In this document: positions 16,420 through 25,668 of the stretch, in pieces
How the letters are laid out: each line of letters starts with the position of its first letter
Position numbering within the stretch: position 1 is the first letter of the stretch
Origin: Candidatus Cloacimonadota bacterium
GTDB lineage: Bacteria; Cloacimonadota; Cloacimonadia; Cloacimonadales; Cloacimonadaceae
Length of the DNA: 42,749 nucleotides
Assembly (NCBI GenBank): GCA_029567705.1
Contig: JAKPXC010000108.1
Location: 1 to 42,749 of the forward strand
Reading direction: 5' to 3'
Translations under genes and position numbers: made by a program
Notes under the pieces: generated by a model
What the model was told of the DNA's origin: nothing
Seen by the model: only the letters and a program-made list of their open reading frames with translations
Databases searched by the model: none

Positions 16420-19400
16420 TTATTTATAGTAGTGAACGCTATGCAGCGGATAGTGTCCCAGATAGATGTTCCCTCCGGTGGCGTCCAGGGATATCTTGTC
16501 CCCTGCTCTCAGGATAGTCCCTCCAATGGTACAGAGGGCTTGAGAATCCAGAACGACCAGATCACGGCAGTTAACAATACCTATCAAACCCAGGCGGGTG
16601 GCAGTTACTGCGGCATGGGAAGTAACTCCCCCGCGGGAAGTAAGCAATCCCTGACACTCAAATAGCAGAGGTATATCGTCCGGAGCTGTATCCGGTCTCA
16701 CCAGGATCAGGGTCTCATGGCTGCCTTTATATCGTTGAATATCCAGAGCGGACATTACAATAATCCCGTTGAGGGCTCCTTTTCCAATACCTATACCTGA
16801 GGCCAGCAGATTAAGTGAGTCGCTATCAGCACCCAGTACCTGATAGTCTGGGACTTTCTGAATCACCTGGTTACGAGTCTGCAGAATGTAGAGCTGTTCT
16901 TCACCCTTACCTTCAAAGGTGAATTCAATCTCTTGGTGTGGATAGTCCTTCTCGTGAATCAACTGATTGGCTATTCTAAGCAAACGATGATAGATAGCAG
17001 GGAAATCCTTTTCCAGAGAGGTATCTGCAGAACTGCTGTGCTCTCTTTGAGCTTCTGAGATGGGGAGGGTGTGCACCAAACCTGCCACAACATCCTCACC
17101 CTGACTGCAGATGGTGAAGTCTCCATTGAGACAGATACCCGGTTCCTGGTTCCAATCTGCGTAGGTGAAGAGAACTCCGCTTCCGCTTTCCAGGGAGATG
17201 TTTCCCATTACCATTTTCTGCACGATCACAGCAGTACCCCAATGTTCCGATATATGAAGTTTGGCGCGATATAGCCTGGCGCGCTCTGTATTCCAGCTAT
17301 CCAATACATGGGAGATAGCCACATAAACCTGACGGAAGGGATTTTGTTCCAAAGCCACTCCGTGAACGCATAGCACGGCCTTGTAATCCTCCACCATAAT
17401 GCGCATTTGCTCATCGCTAAACTGAGTCTTCTGAGCAACGTTGTAGCGTTGCTTGTGATCCAGCATCACCTGATCAAACTCATCCCTGGGAATGCCATGA
17501 GCCATACCCCAGCTTTGGATCAGGCGACGGTAACAATCCCAAGCCGTCCAGCCATAGTTTGGCATCCTGGACAAGCCCTGCGTGATCTCGTCTGTCAGTC
17601 CTATGTTCAGGAATGTATCCATTGCTCCGGGTAAACTCATGGGAGCTCCTGATCTCACAGAAAGCAGAAGTGGTCTGGAGGGATCCCCATATTTGAGCCC
17701 GGTTTGTTCTTCCAGCCTTTCCAAGTTCTCACTGAGCAATCTGTCAAATTCAGAGGAGATATCCGGGTGCTTATTAACGATATCCCGGTTTCTGAAGAGA
17801 TCGGTAGTAATGACAAAACCGGTGGGGATGGGGAATTCATACTGGTGCATGCGCTTTAGGTAAAAAGCCTTGGAACCAAGCAGTACCTGGTTTTCTATTC
17901 GTGAGTTCTTGGAGCTCAAGTGGAAGAAGATAGTATCCGGATCATAATTCATCAGCTTCTGCACATCCTGGGGGCTGAAGAGTACAGTCATAGTGGATAG
18001 GCTCTCCAAGACCTGAGTAATGAAGCCATCCAGGCCTTGAACGAGGAAGGATTTACTGAGCAGTTCACGATAGAACTCCTCGGCAAACTTCTCTTGGGAT
18101 GCGCGGTTGTCCTCATGCTTAAACATCTGTCTCAGTTCCGGATCGTAGAACCTATAGTAATACTCGTTTATAATTTCGTTCACGCTATCCTTGAGCAGCT
18201 TGAAGATATCCATATATTGATCCAGAGCAGCATTACGATTGCGCTCCAACGAAATCAGCATCTCCAAAGCAGAACCAAAAGCATCGCTGGTTACTCTTTC
18301 CTGGCGCATGGCATAGTCGTAAAGCTCCAGAATCCGAATGATCCGCTTCAGGGTCTTGCCATTGATATATTCCAAGTTAATCTGCTTAATACTATTCTCA
18401 AAGAGACGACGAATCACGTTTTCCAGGCGGAAGATCATGCCCATAGCTTCCAGTTTGGGTTCCTTGTAGCTGCCATACATAGAGGGGATGCCTGCAGCGA
18501 TATGGCGTTTATAGTAGATGTTTTCCCAAGCTTCACTGGGCTTTGGATCCAGCACTATGGCATTGAGCAGACCGATGTAGTTCAACATTTGGCGGATGGA
18601 GCTGTCATAATCCCTGCGTATCAGACTCATACGCAGGCGATTCTGTTCTTTCACTTTGAAGAAAGGATACCTGGCTAAAAACTTCACAATATCATATGGA
18701 TCCAGATTATACTTGTCTTTAAGCAGGAAGTGGCAGTATGCCAGGTGACGCAAACGCTTCAGCCAGATATCGTTCTGGTCTTTTGGAAAGAGGCTTTCCA
18801 CTTTTTGCCAGGAAAGCGTCAGAAGTTGTTCGGTCGTGAGGTCCAAACTCTCCAGAAAGGCTCTGGTAGCCTTGCTTTGGCTTATGGTAATCTTATCCGG
18901 TGAAGAGACATAATCCCAAACGTCCAAAGGCAGCAGTCCTTTCAAAGGCTCGGGATTCAGATCGATCCAGTATTGCAGGATCCTCTCAATCAGCATGATG
19001 TGGGTATTGTTGCTTTCCGTATGTATCTGTTTTCTTAAGAAATGAATCAGCCTGTCTTCTCTCTGACAGAGCTCATCCAAGCTTGTGCTGGTGTCCCGAA
19101 TCTCTCCCTCTGCTCCTATCTCATTGTAAAAGACGGGGAACAGCTTTAACAGATGTTTACACTGCACATAGATCGGCTTCAGTTTGGAATTCAGGAAAGC
19201 AGACACATCCTTTTGAAAGAAATCAGTATCGGCGATAAAGACTCCCTCCCGAGTGAGATTGATCACGGTGAAGGCCAGCAAATCCTTGTTATGTTGAGGA
19301 TCAAGCGCTATCAATTCAAGCATGATCCGCAAGTGTTTCACATGGTTTTTATCCACCACGATCTGCCAATTCTTATCTATACTCATCTCACCGGGAGCAC

Positions 19401-20427
19401 AGAAGCCTAAATCCACTATGAACTGCATCAGTTCTTTGGTCAAAGCCGGATCGTTACCGGTCAGAATAGCTTTGGCGATGGTATCCATGCAGTCCAGCAC
19501 AATCCCGGGATGGCTGGATTGCAGACTTTTCAGGGTCTGGAACACCGAGCTCAGAAGCTGGCTCTGTTCATTGCGTTCGAGTTGGTTGAAAAGCCCGGCA
19601 ATCTGGCGGTTCAGATCCCAGAGCAGGTGATCCATCAGATTAAGCATTCCGGGTAGAGACAATAGATAGATGATAAAATGTATACGGTTGACCGGGTTCT
19701 TGATCTCGGGAATCAAATCCCGATATCGGTTGGCAAATTCGCTAAAGGCCGGAACATCGGCCAGATTATAGTTACTCAGCTCTCTTTCGAGCTCAGGATA
19801 AGAATTATCCAAGGGTGAGCTTTCGCCTAGTTCTGCCTGCCAAAGCTCCAGACTTGCAGTATCCTTCCAAAACTGGAGATTACTCTGAAGTACTTCTTTT
19901 AGGAAGAGCATTGTAGCTTCTGACTTTACCAATTCGGTTGTTTTCAGAAGCGAGCGCTTAAGCTGCGAACTCTCTTCCACAAATAGCTGCGGAGCTTTTT
20001 CCCTCCAGGCTTTCAACATCGACAGGATCTTGTCATAATGCCCAATCAGTATTGTAGGATACGAGATCAAGGCTTGGATAAATTCCAGCAAGTCTTCGAT
20101 CAGCTTTTTAGCTGTTCCGGAACTGGCAGATACCTGCCAAAGCTTGTCGTAGTAAGAGATAAAGGCTGTTATTAAGCGAGAGGACTCCTGGTGCTCAGCA
20201 AAGAACCAGAGATCTCCCAGCACACATTGCCGCATCAGATCCCGACAGATCTCGGGATTGACAAAGGGATGGAAGAGTTCCTCAAGAAACTGCCTGGCTC
20301 TTTGGTTGATTCCGAAGAAACTTTTGCTGAGTTCCAAGATCTGCAAAGCCTCTTCATCCATCTCGATTTGCAAGACTTTAGTGATCTCTAAGTTCTCAGA
20401 CAAAGCCTTGGAGTCTATGGTATCCAA
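16420..20427 (-). CDS. PPDK-like dikinase lacking a PEP domain, with a large helical N-terminus
   Basis: This 1335-residue protein has about 840 N-terminal residues of predicted alpha-helical, Leu-rich sequence of unknown function. A PPDK-type ATP-grasp domain follows (about 845-1190), including LLGSKAFYLKRM, IPTGFVITTDLF and SVRSGAPMSLPGAMDTFLNIGL. Next comes a swivelling phospho-His domain, with RGGVTSHAAV placing the carrier His at 1271. The protein stops soon after, in DATGGNIYLGHYPLH, so the C-terminal PEP/pyruvate barrel of true PPDK is absent. The segment AAGIPSMYGSYKEPKLEAMG before the ATP-grasp domain seems family-specific. It probably passes phosphate from ATP to an unknown acceptor. 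The gene precedes that for GAPDH. Confidence 0.8.
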   Translation of the reverse strand: MDTIDSKALSENLEITKVLQIEMDEEALQILELSKSFFGINQRARQFLEELFHPFVNPEICRDLMRQCVLGDLWFFAEHQESSRLITAFISYYDKLWQVSASSGTAKKLIEDLLEFIQALISYPTILIGHYDKILSMLKAWREKAPQLFVEESSQLKRSLLKTTELVKSEATMLFLKEVLQSNLQFWKDTASLELWQAELGESSPLDNSYPELERELSNYNLADVPAFSEFANRYRDLIPEIKNPVNRIHFIIYLLSLPGMLNLMDHLLWDLNRQIAGLFNQLERNEQSQLLSSVFQTLKSLQSSHPGIVLDCMDTIAKAILTGNDPALTKELMQFIVDLGFCAPGEMSIDKNWQIVVDKNHVKHLRIMLELIALDPQHNKDLLAFTVINLTREGVFIADTDFFQKDVSAFLNSKLKPIYVQCKHLLKLFPVFYNEIGAEGEIRDTSTSLDELCQREDRLIHFLRKQIHTESNNTHIMLIERILQYWIDLNPEPLKGLLPLDVWDYVSSPDKITISQSKATRAFLESLDLTTEQLLTLSWQKVESLFPKDQNDIWLKRLRHLAYCHFLLKDKYNLDPYDIVKFLARYPFFKVKEQNRLRMSLIRRDYDSSIRQMLNYIGLLNAIVLDPKPSEAWENIYYKRHIAAGIPSMYGSYKEPKLEAMGMIFRLENVIRRLFENSIKQINLEYINGKTLKRIIRILELYDYAMRQERVTSDAFGSALEMLISLERNRNAALDQYMDIFKLLKDSVNEIINEYYYRFYDPELRQMFKHEDNRASQEKFAEEFYRELLSKSFLVQGLDGFITQVLESLSTMTVLFSPQDVQKLMNYDPDTIFFHLSSKNSRIENQVLLGSKAFYLKRMHQYEFPIPTGFVITTDLFRNRDIVNKHPDISSEFDRLLSENLERLEEQTGLKYGDPSRPLLLSVRSGAPMSLPGAMDTFLNIGLTDEITQGLSRMPNYGWTAWDCYRRLIQSWGMAHGIPRDEFDQVMLDHKQRYNVAQKTQFSDEQMRIMVEDYKAVLCVHGVALEQNPFRQVYVAISHVLDSWNTERARLYRAKLHISEHWGTAVIVQKMVMGNISLESGSGVLFTYADWNQEPGICLNGDFTICSQGEDVVAGLVHTLPISEAQREHSSSADTSLEKDFPAIYHRLLRIANQLIHEKDYPHQEIEFTFEGKGEEQLYILQTRNQVIQKVPDYQVLGADSDSLNLLASGIGIGKGALNGIIVMSALDIQRYKGSHETLILVRPDTAPDDIPLLFECQGLLTSRGGVTSHAAVTATRLGLIGIVNCRDLVVLDSQALCTIGGTILRAGDKISLDATGGNIYLGHYPLHSVHYYK

Positions 20428-20494
20428 TCTTATAAACCTCTTATAATATTACATACCACCAACAACCCCACCATTTTCTATTATCTGCACTTTC

Positions 20495-20500
20495 TGTCAA
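20495..20500 (-). promoter_or_regulatory. Candidate -35 box for the PPDK-like gene
   Basis: A consensus TTGACA on the minus strand lies about 68 bases before the start codon at 20427. No convincing -10 is seen at normal spacing. Confidence 0.3.
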
Positions 20501-20649
20501 GGAAACTTATCCCCGGCATGGTTTTTTACTCTGATTTTCTTCGGGCTGTAGAAAAGTAGCTGCTCCATATGTGAAAAATCTACCGAGTCTCAAGTTAGAA
20601 GTACGGAACTGCCTGCGTTTCAAATTGATAGCCTATTCATTCTGTTCTC

Positions 20650-20727
20650 AATCGATAACTTATAGCAGGATAAGCCTTTCCTTAACTGAGGTTAAGGATG
20701 GGTTAAGGAATCGTATTAGGAAGCCAT
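20650..20727 (-). repeat. 78-bp dispersed intergenic repeat, copy 1
   Basis: In reverse orientation this copy matches 28761-28838 and 42412-42487 almost throughout. It contains the hairpin CCTTAAC-CTCA-GTTAAGG. It holds no open frame. Confidence 0.85.
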
Positions 20728-20806
20728 AGAGGAGAGGTGAATCATGGCCTTAGTCAGAAACAACACAATTCTGGTATGATGTTCATAAAGGAGCGCAACT
20801 ACCTTA

Positions 20807-20812
20807 TTGACA
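20807..20812 (+). promoter_or_regulatory. Candidate -35 box TTGACA
   Basis: The hexamer lies 46 bases before the start at 20859. The -10 region is not convincing, and the short distance makes this one of the weaker calls. Confidence 0.25.
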
Positions 20813-20858
20813 AAAAAGTCCGGCTTGATTTTGGTGAGTCTCTTTTGGAGAATGAATT

Positions 20859-21773
20859 ATGAAGAATAGAATCAAGCTTGCTCTCCTCATGCTGCTGCTT
20901 TTCTTGCTGGCAGCATGCGGAACCAATACAGATCTGGATAACGATCCGGATGATAATGATGCTCTACTGTTTGGTACAGATAACAGCCTTGATATTGTTA
21001 CCTGGAACCTGAGGGAATTTCCCTGGCAGGGCTCTGCCACGCTAGAAGCGCTGGCGCAGATTATTCCCAGAACCAAGGCGGATATTATCGCTCTTCAGGA
21101 GATTAACGATTTCTCAGCGTTTCAGACTCTCAGCACCATGATACCGGGTTATAGAACATTTGTCTATTCAGCTACGACCAGTTACCGTTTGGCTTTTGTG
21201 TATAGAAGTGATGCTGTGGAGATAGATACCGTTTACACTATCTACGAGAATCAAACAAATCCTTTTCCCCGGGCTCCATACATTCTCAAAGCCAATTGGC
21301 GGGGTAATGACTACTATGTCATAAACAACCATCTGAAGGCTTATGGGGATAACTACATAGACGAGATGGACGATTGGGATGATGAGGTGCGCCGCCGTCT
21401 GGCTTGCCAGCTCTTACATCAGTATATCAGTACAGAACTTTCCAACGAGAAGGTCGTGGTGCTGGGAGATATGAACGATCAGATTCAGGAACCGGTGGAG
21501 TATAACGTCTTTACCGTCTTTCTGGATCGTCCGGAAGAATATCGCTTTGCCACCATGCCTATCGCTTTGAATCCGAGCTTTGATACGGTATCTTATCCCA
21601 ATTCCAATAGCATCATTGATCATGTCTTGATTACCAATGAGCTCTATGATGGTTTCCAAGCCGGGGGAGCCGTCTGTAAAGCGATACAGGTGGAAAAGTG
21701 GTACGGGAGCTGGACGAATTACACTTCTCAGATATCGGATCACAGGCCAGTAGGCATACGGCTGGCTAATTAG
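20859..21773 (+). CDS. Lipoprotein endonuclease/exonuclease/phosphatase-family hydrolase
   Basis: The 304-residue protein has a lipoprotein signal with lipobox LLAAC (Cys20) and an Asp-rich linker. The EEP fold follows: TWNLREF (about residue 47), QEIN with the metal-binding Glu (about 80), NNHLKAYGDN with the catalytic His (about 157), GDMND (about 203) and the terminal SDHRPVG (about 293). All catalytic positions appear intact. Family members include extracellular DNases and phosphodiesterases; the substrate cannot be told. It probably acts in the periplasm or on the cell surface. The stop overlaps that of the convergent small gene by four bases. Confidence 0.88.
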   Translation: MKNRIKLALLMLLLFLLAACGTNTDLDNDPDDNDALLFGTDNSLDIVTWNLREFPWQGSATLEALAQIIPRTKADIIALQEINDFSAFQTLSTMIPGYRTFVYSATTSYRLAFVYRSDAVEIDTVYTIYENQTNPFPRAPYILKANWRGNDYYVINNHLKAYGDNYIDEMDDWDDEVRRRLACQLLHQYISTELSNEKVVVLGDMNDQIQEPVEYNVFTVFLDRPEEYRFATMPIALNPSFDTVSYPNSNSIIDHVLITNELYDGFQAGGAVCKAIQVEKWYGSWTNYTSQISDHRPVGIRLAN

Positions 21774-22027
21774 ATTCTGATGCTTTGAATCGTGCCCTGA
21801 TTGAGCTTCAGGGCAGGTTCTCCATGGATCATCATGATGATGCCAAGCTCTTTTTGGCATTTGGGGCAAAGCGGACGGGAAAAAGTTTCTGCTCCGGCTA
21901 AACCGACTTTATCTTCGGTAATCCGGGCAATCATTAGCTTGATCAGCCTGCCTTTTCCGGCTTTAAAATAGCGGAAGAGATGCTCTCCACAACGGCATTC
22001 TATATCTATAAGCTTACCTGTTCGCAT
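21770..22027 (-). CDS. Small protein with paired Cys motifs (zinc-ribbon-like)
   Basis: This 85-residue protein has IECRCGEHLFRYFKAGKGRLIK near the start and PLCPKCQKELG later. The two Cys pairs (CRC and CPKC) suggest a small zinc-ribbon. The basic loop FRYFKAGKGRLIK recalls nucleic-acid-binding ribbons, but I cannot name the family. Its start lies within the end of the upstream lipoprotein gene (14-base overlap), so it is probably translationally coupled. The stop shares four bases with the opposite gene. Confidence 0.65.
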   Translation of the reverse strand: MRTGKLIDIECRCGEHLFRYFKAGKGRLIKLMIARITEDKVGLAGAETFSRPLCPKCQKELGIIMMIHGEPALKLNQGTIQSIRI

Positions 22028-22811
22028 GGGCGATTTGGTGCTGGGAAAAAGAGCTTAGCCTGTTGAAGGGTCTGCCCAGAAGCTTTTGCAGGGCTTTCTC
22101 CTCACCGAGAAATCCATATCTAGCGCTGGAAATAGCATAACCCGAGAAGCTGATCTTTCCTTCTCTTTTGTAGTTCATCTCTCCGATCGATAAAGTGTAT
22201 TCTGTTCCCTGGCCCAGGTCTGTAACAGCATTGGCAGGAACGGTGAAGCTTCGGGACGAGGGGCTGAGATTGGCAGAATACTCATCTGTGTCCTCTGTAT
22301 AATGATTGTAAGAATCAGCACCGGCAAACTGATACTGGCTGTTGCTGCTCAGTTCCCAGGAAAACTGGGTACCAATAGAGGGATCAAATGAGGAGGGGAA
22401 CTGAACTACCGGCATGGAGGGAAGCTTCATGACTGTCTCTGCTTTTACCTGGTCATTGTAGGTGAAAACAAACGTGTGGGGAATCGTGGTGTCGAATACT
22501 GCTGAACCAATCCATACTCCGCTTGTAGCTCCCAAAAAGGCCACCATAGGGTACTCTACCCCATCGATGTAAAGGGAAGCTGAATCATCAGGAGAGAGAG
22601 AATCGTGATTTGAATGTAGATAGATGGCAGAAAAGAGAATAGTCACATCAGTCTTATCTTCGACATCTCCATATTGGAAACTGACGTCCCAATCTGTGTT
22701 GGTGGGATTAATATCCGGAGGATTGGTGATCAGGTCTTCTTCTGTGCAGGCTGTGATCAGCAGCAGTATCATCAAGCCGGCTATGGCTACTATCTTCATA
22801 AATGGATTCAT
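22014..22811 (-). CDS. Lipoprotein of unknown function
   Basis: The 265-residue protein has a signal ending in lipobox LLITAC (Cys22), then an Asp/Asn/Pro-rich linker (EEDLITNPPDINPTNTD). A beta-rich body follows that may be one or two Ig-like modules. The start at 22811 is supported by CCAGGAGAAACC upstream; ATG 22799 is a weaker alternative. A TTGACA box lies 54 bases before the start. No enzymatic motif is visible. It is probably in the envelope, facing the periplasm or the surface. Confidence 0.7.
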   Translation of the reverse strand: MNPFMKIVAIAGLMILLLITACTEEDLITNPPDINPTNTDWDVSFQYGDVEDKTDVTILFSAIYLHSNHDSLSPDDSASLYIDGVEYPMVAFLGATSGVWIGSAVFDTTIPHTFVFTYNDQVKAETVMKLPSMPVVQFPSSFDPSIGTQFSWELSSNSQYQFAGADSYNHYTEDTDEYSANLSPSSRSFTVPANAVTDLGQGTEYTLSIGEMNYKREGKISFSGYAISSARYGFLGEEKALQKLLGRPFNRLSSFSQHQIAHANR

Positions 22812-22864
22812 GGTTTCTCCTGGAGGCTTTTGTGATTTTGCAATAGTGAAGGCTTAAGGCTTTG

Positions 22865-22870
22865 TGTCAA
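22865..22870 (-). promoter_or_regulatory. Candidate -35 box for the lipoprotein gene
   Basis: On the minus strand this reads TTGACA in the extended form GCTTGACAC, also seen before htpG and hutU. It lies 54 bases before the start at 22811. Possible -10 sequences are weak. Confidence 0.35.
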
Positions 22871-22880
22871 GCATAGAATG

Positions 22881-22910
22881 AAAAAGCCGCAGGTTTGTGA
22901 CCCGCGGCTT
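22881..22910 (-). terminator. Terminator of gdhA
   Basis: AAGCCGC (22884-22890) pairs with GCGGCTT (22904-22910), with an inner GGT/ACC pairing. On the minus strand the stem runs into a T5 tract (GCGGCTTTTTC). It lies 22 bases after the gdhA stop. Confidence 0.85.
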
Positions 22911-22931
22911 CTGTATATGATAGCTTGTGGT

Positions 22932-24269
22932 TTAGACAAGTCCCTGATCGCACATGGCATTGGCGACTTTGAGGAAGCCGGCGATGTTGGCACCTTTGAC
23001 ATAGTTGGTATAACCATCTTTGTCAGTACCGTTCTTGCGGCAGGCTTCATGGATGTTTCTCATGATGCTGTGAAGCTTCTCGTCCACTTCTTCTCTGTTC
23101 CAGTTCAGACGCATGGAGTTCTGAGTCATCTCCAGACCGCTGGTGGCAACACCACCGGCGTTGGCAGCTTTTCCGGGAGCAAAGAGGATTTTGGCGGCTT
23201 GGAAGATTTCGACGGCTTCTGGCACGCAAGGCATATTTGCACCTTCGCAGACGCAGATACAGCCGTTCTTGACGAGAGCCTTGGCATCTTCAGCACCGAG
23301 CTCGTTCTGAGTGGCGCAAGGCATGGCGACATCAACGGGAACTTCCCAAGGACGCTTTCCGGCGAAGAACTTGGCATTCTTGAAGACGTCGGCATAATCG
23401 CTGACGCGGTCGTTATTCGAAGCACGAAGCTCGAGAAGGTAATTGATCTTTTCGGCGTTGAGGCCTTCTTCATCATAGATGTAGCCATCAGGACCGGAGA
23501 TCGTCACAACTTTTCCGCCCAGTTCAGTGACCTTTTGAGCAGCGCCCCAAGCAACGTTTCCGAAGCCGGAAAGGGCGACTCTCTTGCCTGCAAAGCTCAT
23601 ACCCTTGGTCTTGAGCATTTCTTCGGCAAAATAGGTGGCACCAAATCCTGTGGCTTCAGGACGCACGAGGCTTCCGCCCCAGTTAAGACCCTTACCGGTG
23701 AACACACCTGTGAACTCGTTGGCAAGCTTCTTGTACATACCAAACATGTATCCAATCTCACGGCCACCCACACCGATATCACCGGCAGGGACGTCCGTAT
23801 CGGCACCTATATGGCGGAAGAGCTCAGCCATGAAGGCTTGGCAGAATCTCATGATTTCAGCATCACTGCGACCCTTGGCATCAAAGTCACTACCACCTTT
23901 ACCACCGCCCATGGGCAGGGTTGTAAGGCTGTTCTTGAAGATTTGCTCAAATCCCAAGAACTTCAGGATGGAAAGGTTCACACTGGGATGGAAGCGGAGT
24001 CCGCCCTTGTAAGGACCAATTGCGCTATTGAACTGCACACGATAACCACGGTTTACATGCACTTCACCTTTGTCATCCATCCAAGGGACGCGGAAGATGA
24101 TCACGCGTTCCGGTTCAACTATACGTTCAAGAACGTTAGCTTTTACGAAGCGGGGGTTGCTTTCATAAGCTTCCCAAATAGTTTCGACAACTTCTTGTAC
24201 TGCTTGTAAGAATTCGGGCTCACCCGGATTCTTCGCTTTGACCTTTGCCATGAAATCATGAAAAGTCAT
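22932..24269 (-). CDS. gdhA: Glutamate dehydrogenase (hexameric, family I)
   Basis: The enzyme interconverts glutamate and 2-oxoglutarate plus ammonia with NAD(P)H. The 445-residue length and the blocks PYKGGLRFHPSVN, PMGGGKGGSDFDAKG (catalytic Lys region, near residue 120), VPAGDIGVGGREIGYMFG and ALSGFGNVAWGAA (Rossmann motif) mark the hexameric family I. Cofactor preference is not decided by eye. In an amino-acid-fermenting organism it would work with urocanate/histidine breakdown, which also feeds glutamate. It lies 61 bases downstream of pfp but has its own candidate -35 box and a strong terminator. Confidence 0.97.
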   Translation of the reverse strand: MTFHDFMAKVKAKNPGEPEFLQAVQEVVETIWEAYESNPRFVKANVLERIVEPERVIIFRVPWMDDKGEVHVNRGYRVQFNSAIGPYKGGLRFHPSVNLSILKFLGFEQIFKNSLTTLPMGGGKGGSDFDAKGRSDAEIMRFCQAFMAELFRHIGADTDVPAGDIGVGGREIGYMFGMYKKLANEFTGVFTGKGLNWGGSLVRPEATGFGATYFAEEMLKTKGMSFAGKRVALSGFGNVAWGAAQKVTELGGKVVTISGPDGYIYDEEGLNAEKINYLLELRASNNDRVSDYADVFKNAKFFAGKRPWEVPVDVAMPCATQNELGAEDAKALVKNGCICVCEGANMPCVPEAVEIFQAAKILFAPGKAANAGGVATSGLEMTQNSMRLNWNREEVDEKLHSIMRNIHEACRKNGTDKDGYTNYVKGANIAGFLKVANAMCDQGLV

Positions 24270-24328
24270 TTCGTTCCTCCATGTGTGTATTTTGTATTTA
24301 CGGACATGCTTAAAAAGGCTCTGTTACT

Positions 24329-24334
24329 TGTCAA
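24329..24334 (-). promoter_or_regulatory. Candidate -35 box for gdhA overlapping the pfp stop
   Basis: TTGACA on the minus strand lies 60 bases before the gdhA start and overlaps the end of the pfp coding region. The -10 at normal spacing is poor (AAGCAT at 17 bases). Confidence 0.35.
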
Positions 24335-25554
24335 GTGTTTCCATCCAAAAGTTTGGCCACTCTTGGAGCCCTTAACCTGTGGCTCACAGGGAAGCCTGAT
24401 CCAATCAAGGGACGGAGATAGAACTTGAAATCATCGGTGATGCCATTTCCGGCGCTGTTTATATATTCATCGGGCATATGGCGCGTCTTTCGTGCCACAT
24501 CGGTGAGCTTTTCCAATTGGTAATTCACAGAATAGAAGCCAGTTCTTTGTATAGAGATGGAACCGTCCAAGTTATACCAGATAGCATAATGTGCTGCGCG
24601 CTCTCCCACTTCACGGGCTTCTCTTTGATCTACATCGGAGACACAGCCCATGAAAGATCTCTGCAGGTATCCAAAGGTATCGCTTCGTACACGCTTGATG
24701 TGGAGCTTATCCCGAATCAGGTCGGAAAGCAGGTCTCCCAGCATCCCAGTTCCGGAGAGCTGCACGTTGCCATGAGCATCTGTCTCAACATTAGTCGCCA
24801 GCTTGGTCATCATAGGTACACCGTGCTCGTCCACTATACCTTCCGAGACGGCTATCACGCATCTTCCATACTTGTTATAGACTTCATGGACGTCTGTAAG
24901 GAATTTCTCCCGATGGAAGGGACGTTCTGGCATATAAATGAGGTGTGGCCCATCATCCGGGTACTTTTGAGCCAGAGCTGAGGCAGCCGTCAGGAAGCCG
25001 GCATGCCTTCCCATCACAACCCCTATATAGACTCCCGGAAGCGCTCTGTTATCCAGATTCACTCCAGTGAAAGCCGAAGCAACAAACCTGGCTGCTGAAC
25101 CATAACCCGGTGTGTGATCGTTCAAGACCAGATCGTTATCTATTGTCTTCGGGATGTGAATTGCCCGGAACTCATAATCAGCCTGTTGTGCCTGCTCATT
25201 AACGATTCTCACCGTATCGGCAGAGTCATTGCCTCCAATATAGAAGAAGTAGCGGACATCATGGGCTTTCAGCACCTTAAAGATCTCCTTGCAGTAAGTC
25301 TCATCCGGTTTATCACGGGTGGACATCAGAGCAGAAGAGGGGGTTTCGGCAATCTGTTCCAGATTATGAGTGGTCTCTTGGGTAAGATCCACAAACTCCT
25401 CGTTGATAATGCCCTGAACTCCGTGCAAAGCACCATAAACCCTCGTTACCTGGGAAAACTTTCTGGATTCAAGCGCAACTCCCACCAAAGATTGGTTGAT
25501 TACAGCAGTAGGTCCGCCACCTTGGGCAACCACGACTTTTCCGTCCAACTTCAT
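24331..25554 (-). CDS. pfp: 6-phosphofructokinase, probably pyrophosphate-dependent
   Basis: The protein phosphorylates fructose-6-phosphate in glycolysis. It has GGGPTAVINQSLVG at the start, IGGNDSADTV near residue 109, PKTIDNDL near 137 and GYGSAARF plus MGRHAGFL. ATP-dependent enzymes carry GGDGS at the second motif; Asp in place of the second Gly (GGNDS here) is the mark of the pyrophosphate-dependent class. The 407-residue length agrees with that class. GAAGGAGTC precedes the start. It is divergent from dnaX across 114 bases. Phosphoryl donor is an inference from motif, not proven. Confidence 0.92.
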   Translation of the reverse strand: MKLDGKVVVAQGGGPTAVINQSLVGVALESRKFSQVTRVYGALHGVQGIINEEFVDLTQETTHNLEQIAETPSSALMSTRDKPDETYCKEIFKVLKAHDVRYFFYIGGNDSADTVRIVNEQAQQADYEFRAIHIPKTIDNDLVLNDHTPGYGSAARFVASAFTGVNLDNRALPGVYIGVVMGRHAGFLTAASALAQKYPDDGPHLIYMPERPFHREKFLTDVHEVYNKYGRCVIAVSEGIVDEHGVPMMTKLATNVETDAHGNVQLSGTGMLGDLLSDLIRDKLHIKRVRSDTFGYLQRSFMGCVSDVDQREAREVGERAAHYAIWYNLDGSISIQRTGFYSVNYQLEKLTDVARKTRHMPDEYINSAGNGITDDFKFYLRPLIGSGFPVSHRLRAPRVAKLLDGNT

Positions 25555-25668
25555 AATGACTCCTTCATAAGATTATCTTTTCCATAGTTTCCCACCTGTG
25601 GTTTTTCTGTCCAGAAGAAAATACTTGCGCAAAACAGCTTGGGTAAAAAGGATGTCAGTGGAGAAGAT

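Larger units (their letters stand above)
20428..20858. other. Divergent intergenic region with one repeat copy
   Basis: This region separates the minus-strand PPDK-like gene from the plus-strand phosphatase-like gene. It carries a TTGACA box for each side (20495-20500 minus, 20807-20812 plus) and one copy of the 78-bp repeat. A 28-codon open frame (20776-20862) overlaps the next start by ATGA but is too short to accept. Confidence 0.6.

Noticed and set aside
20776-20862. 28-codon open frame upstream of the EEP lipoprotein gene
   Set aside because: The ATGA overlap with the next start is suggestive of a leader peptide, but it spans the candidate -35 box and has no clear ribosome-binding site.
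22878-24209. 443-codon open frame on the plus strand opposite gdhA
   Set aside because: gdhA on the other strand has every family motif; this frame has no motif, no Shine-Dalgarno and a shadow-like composition.
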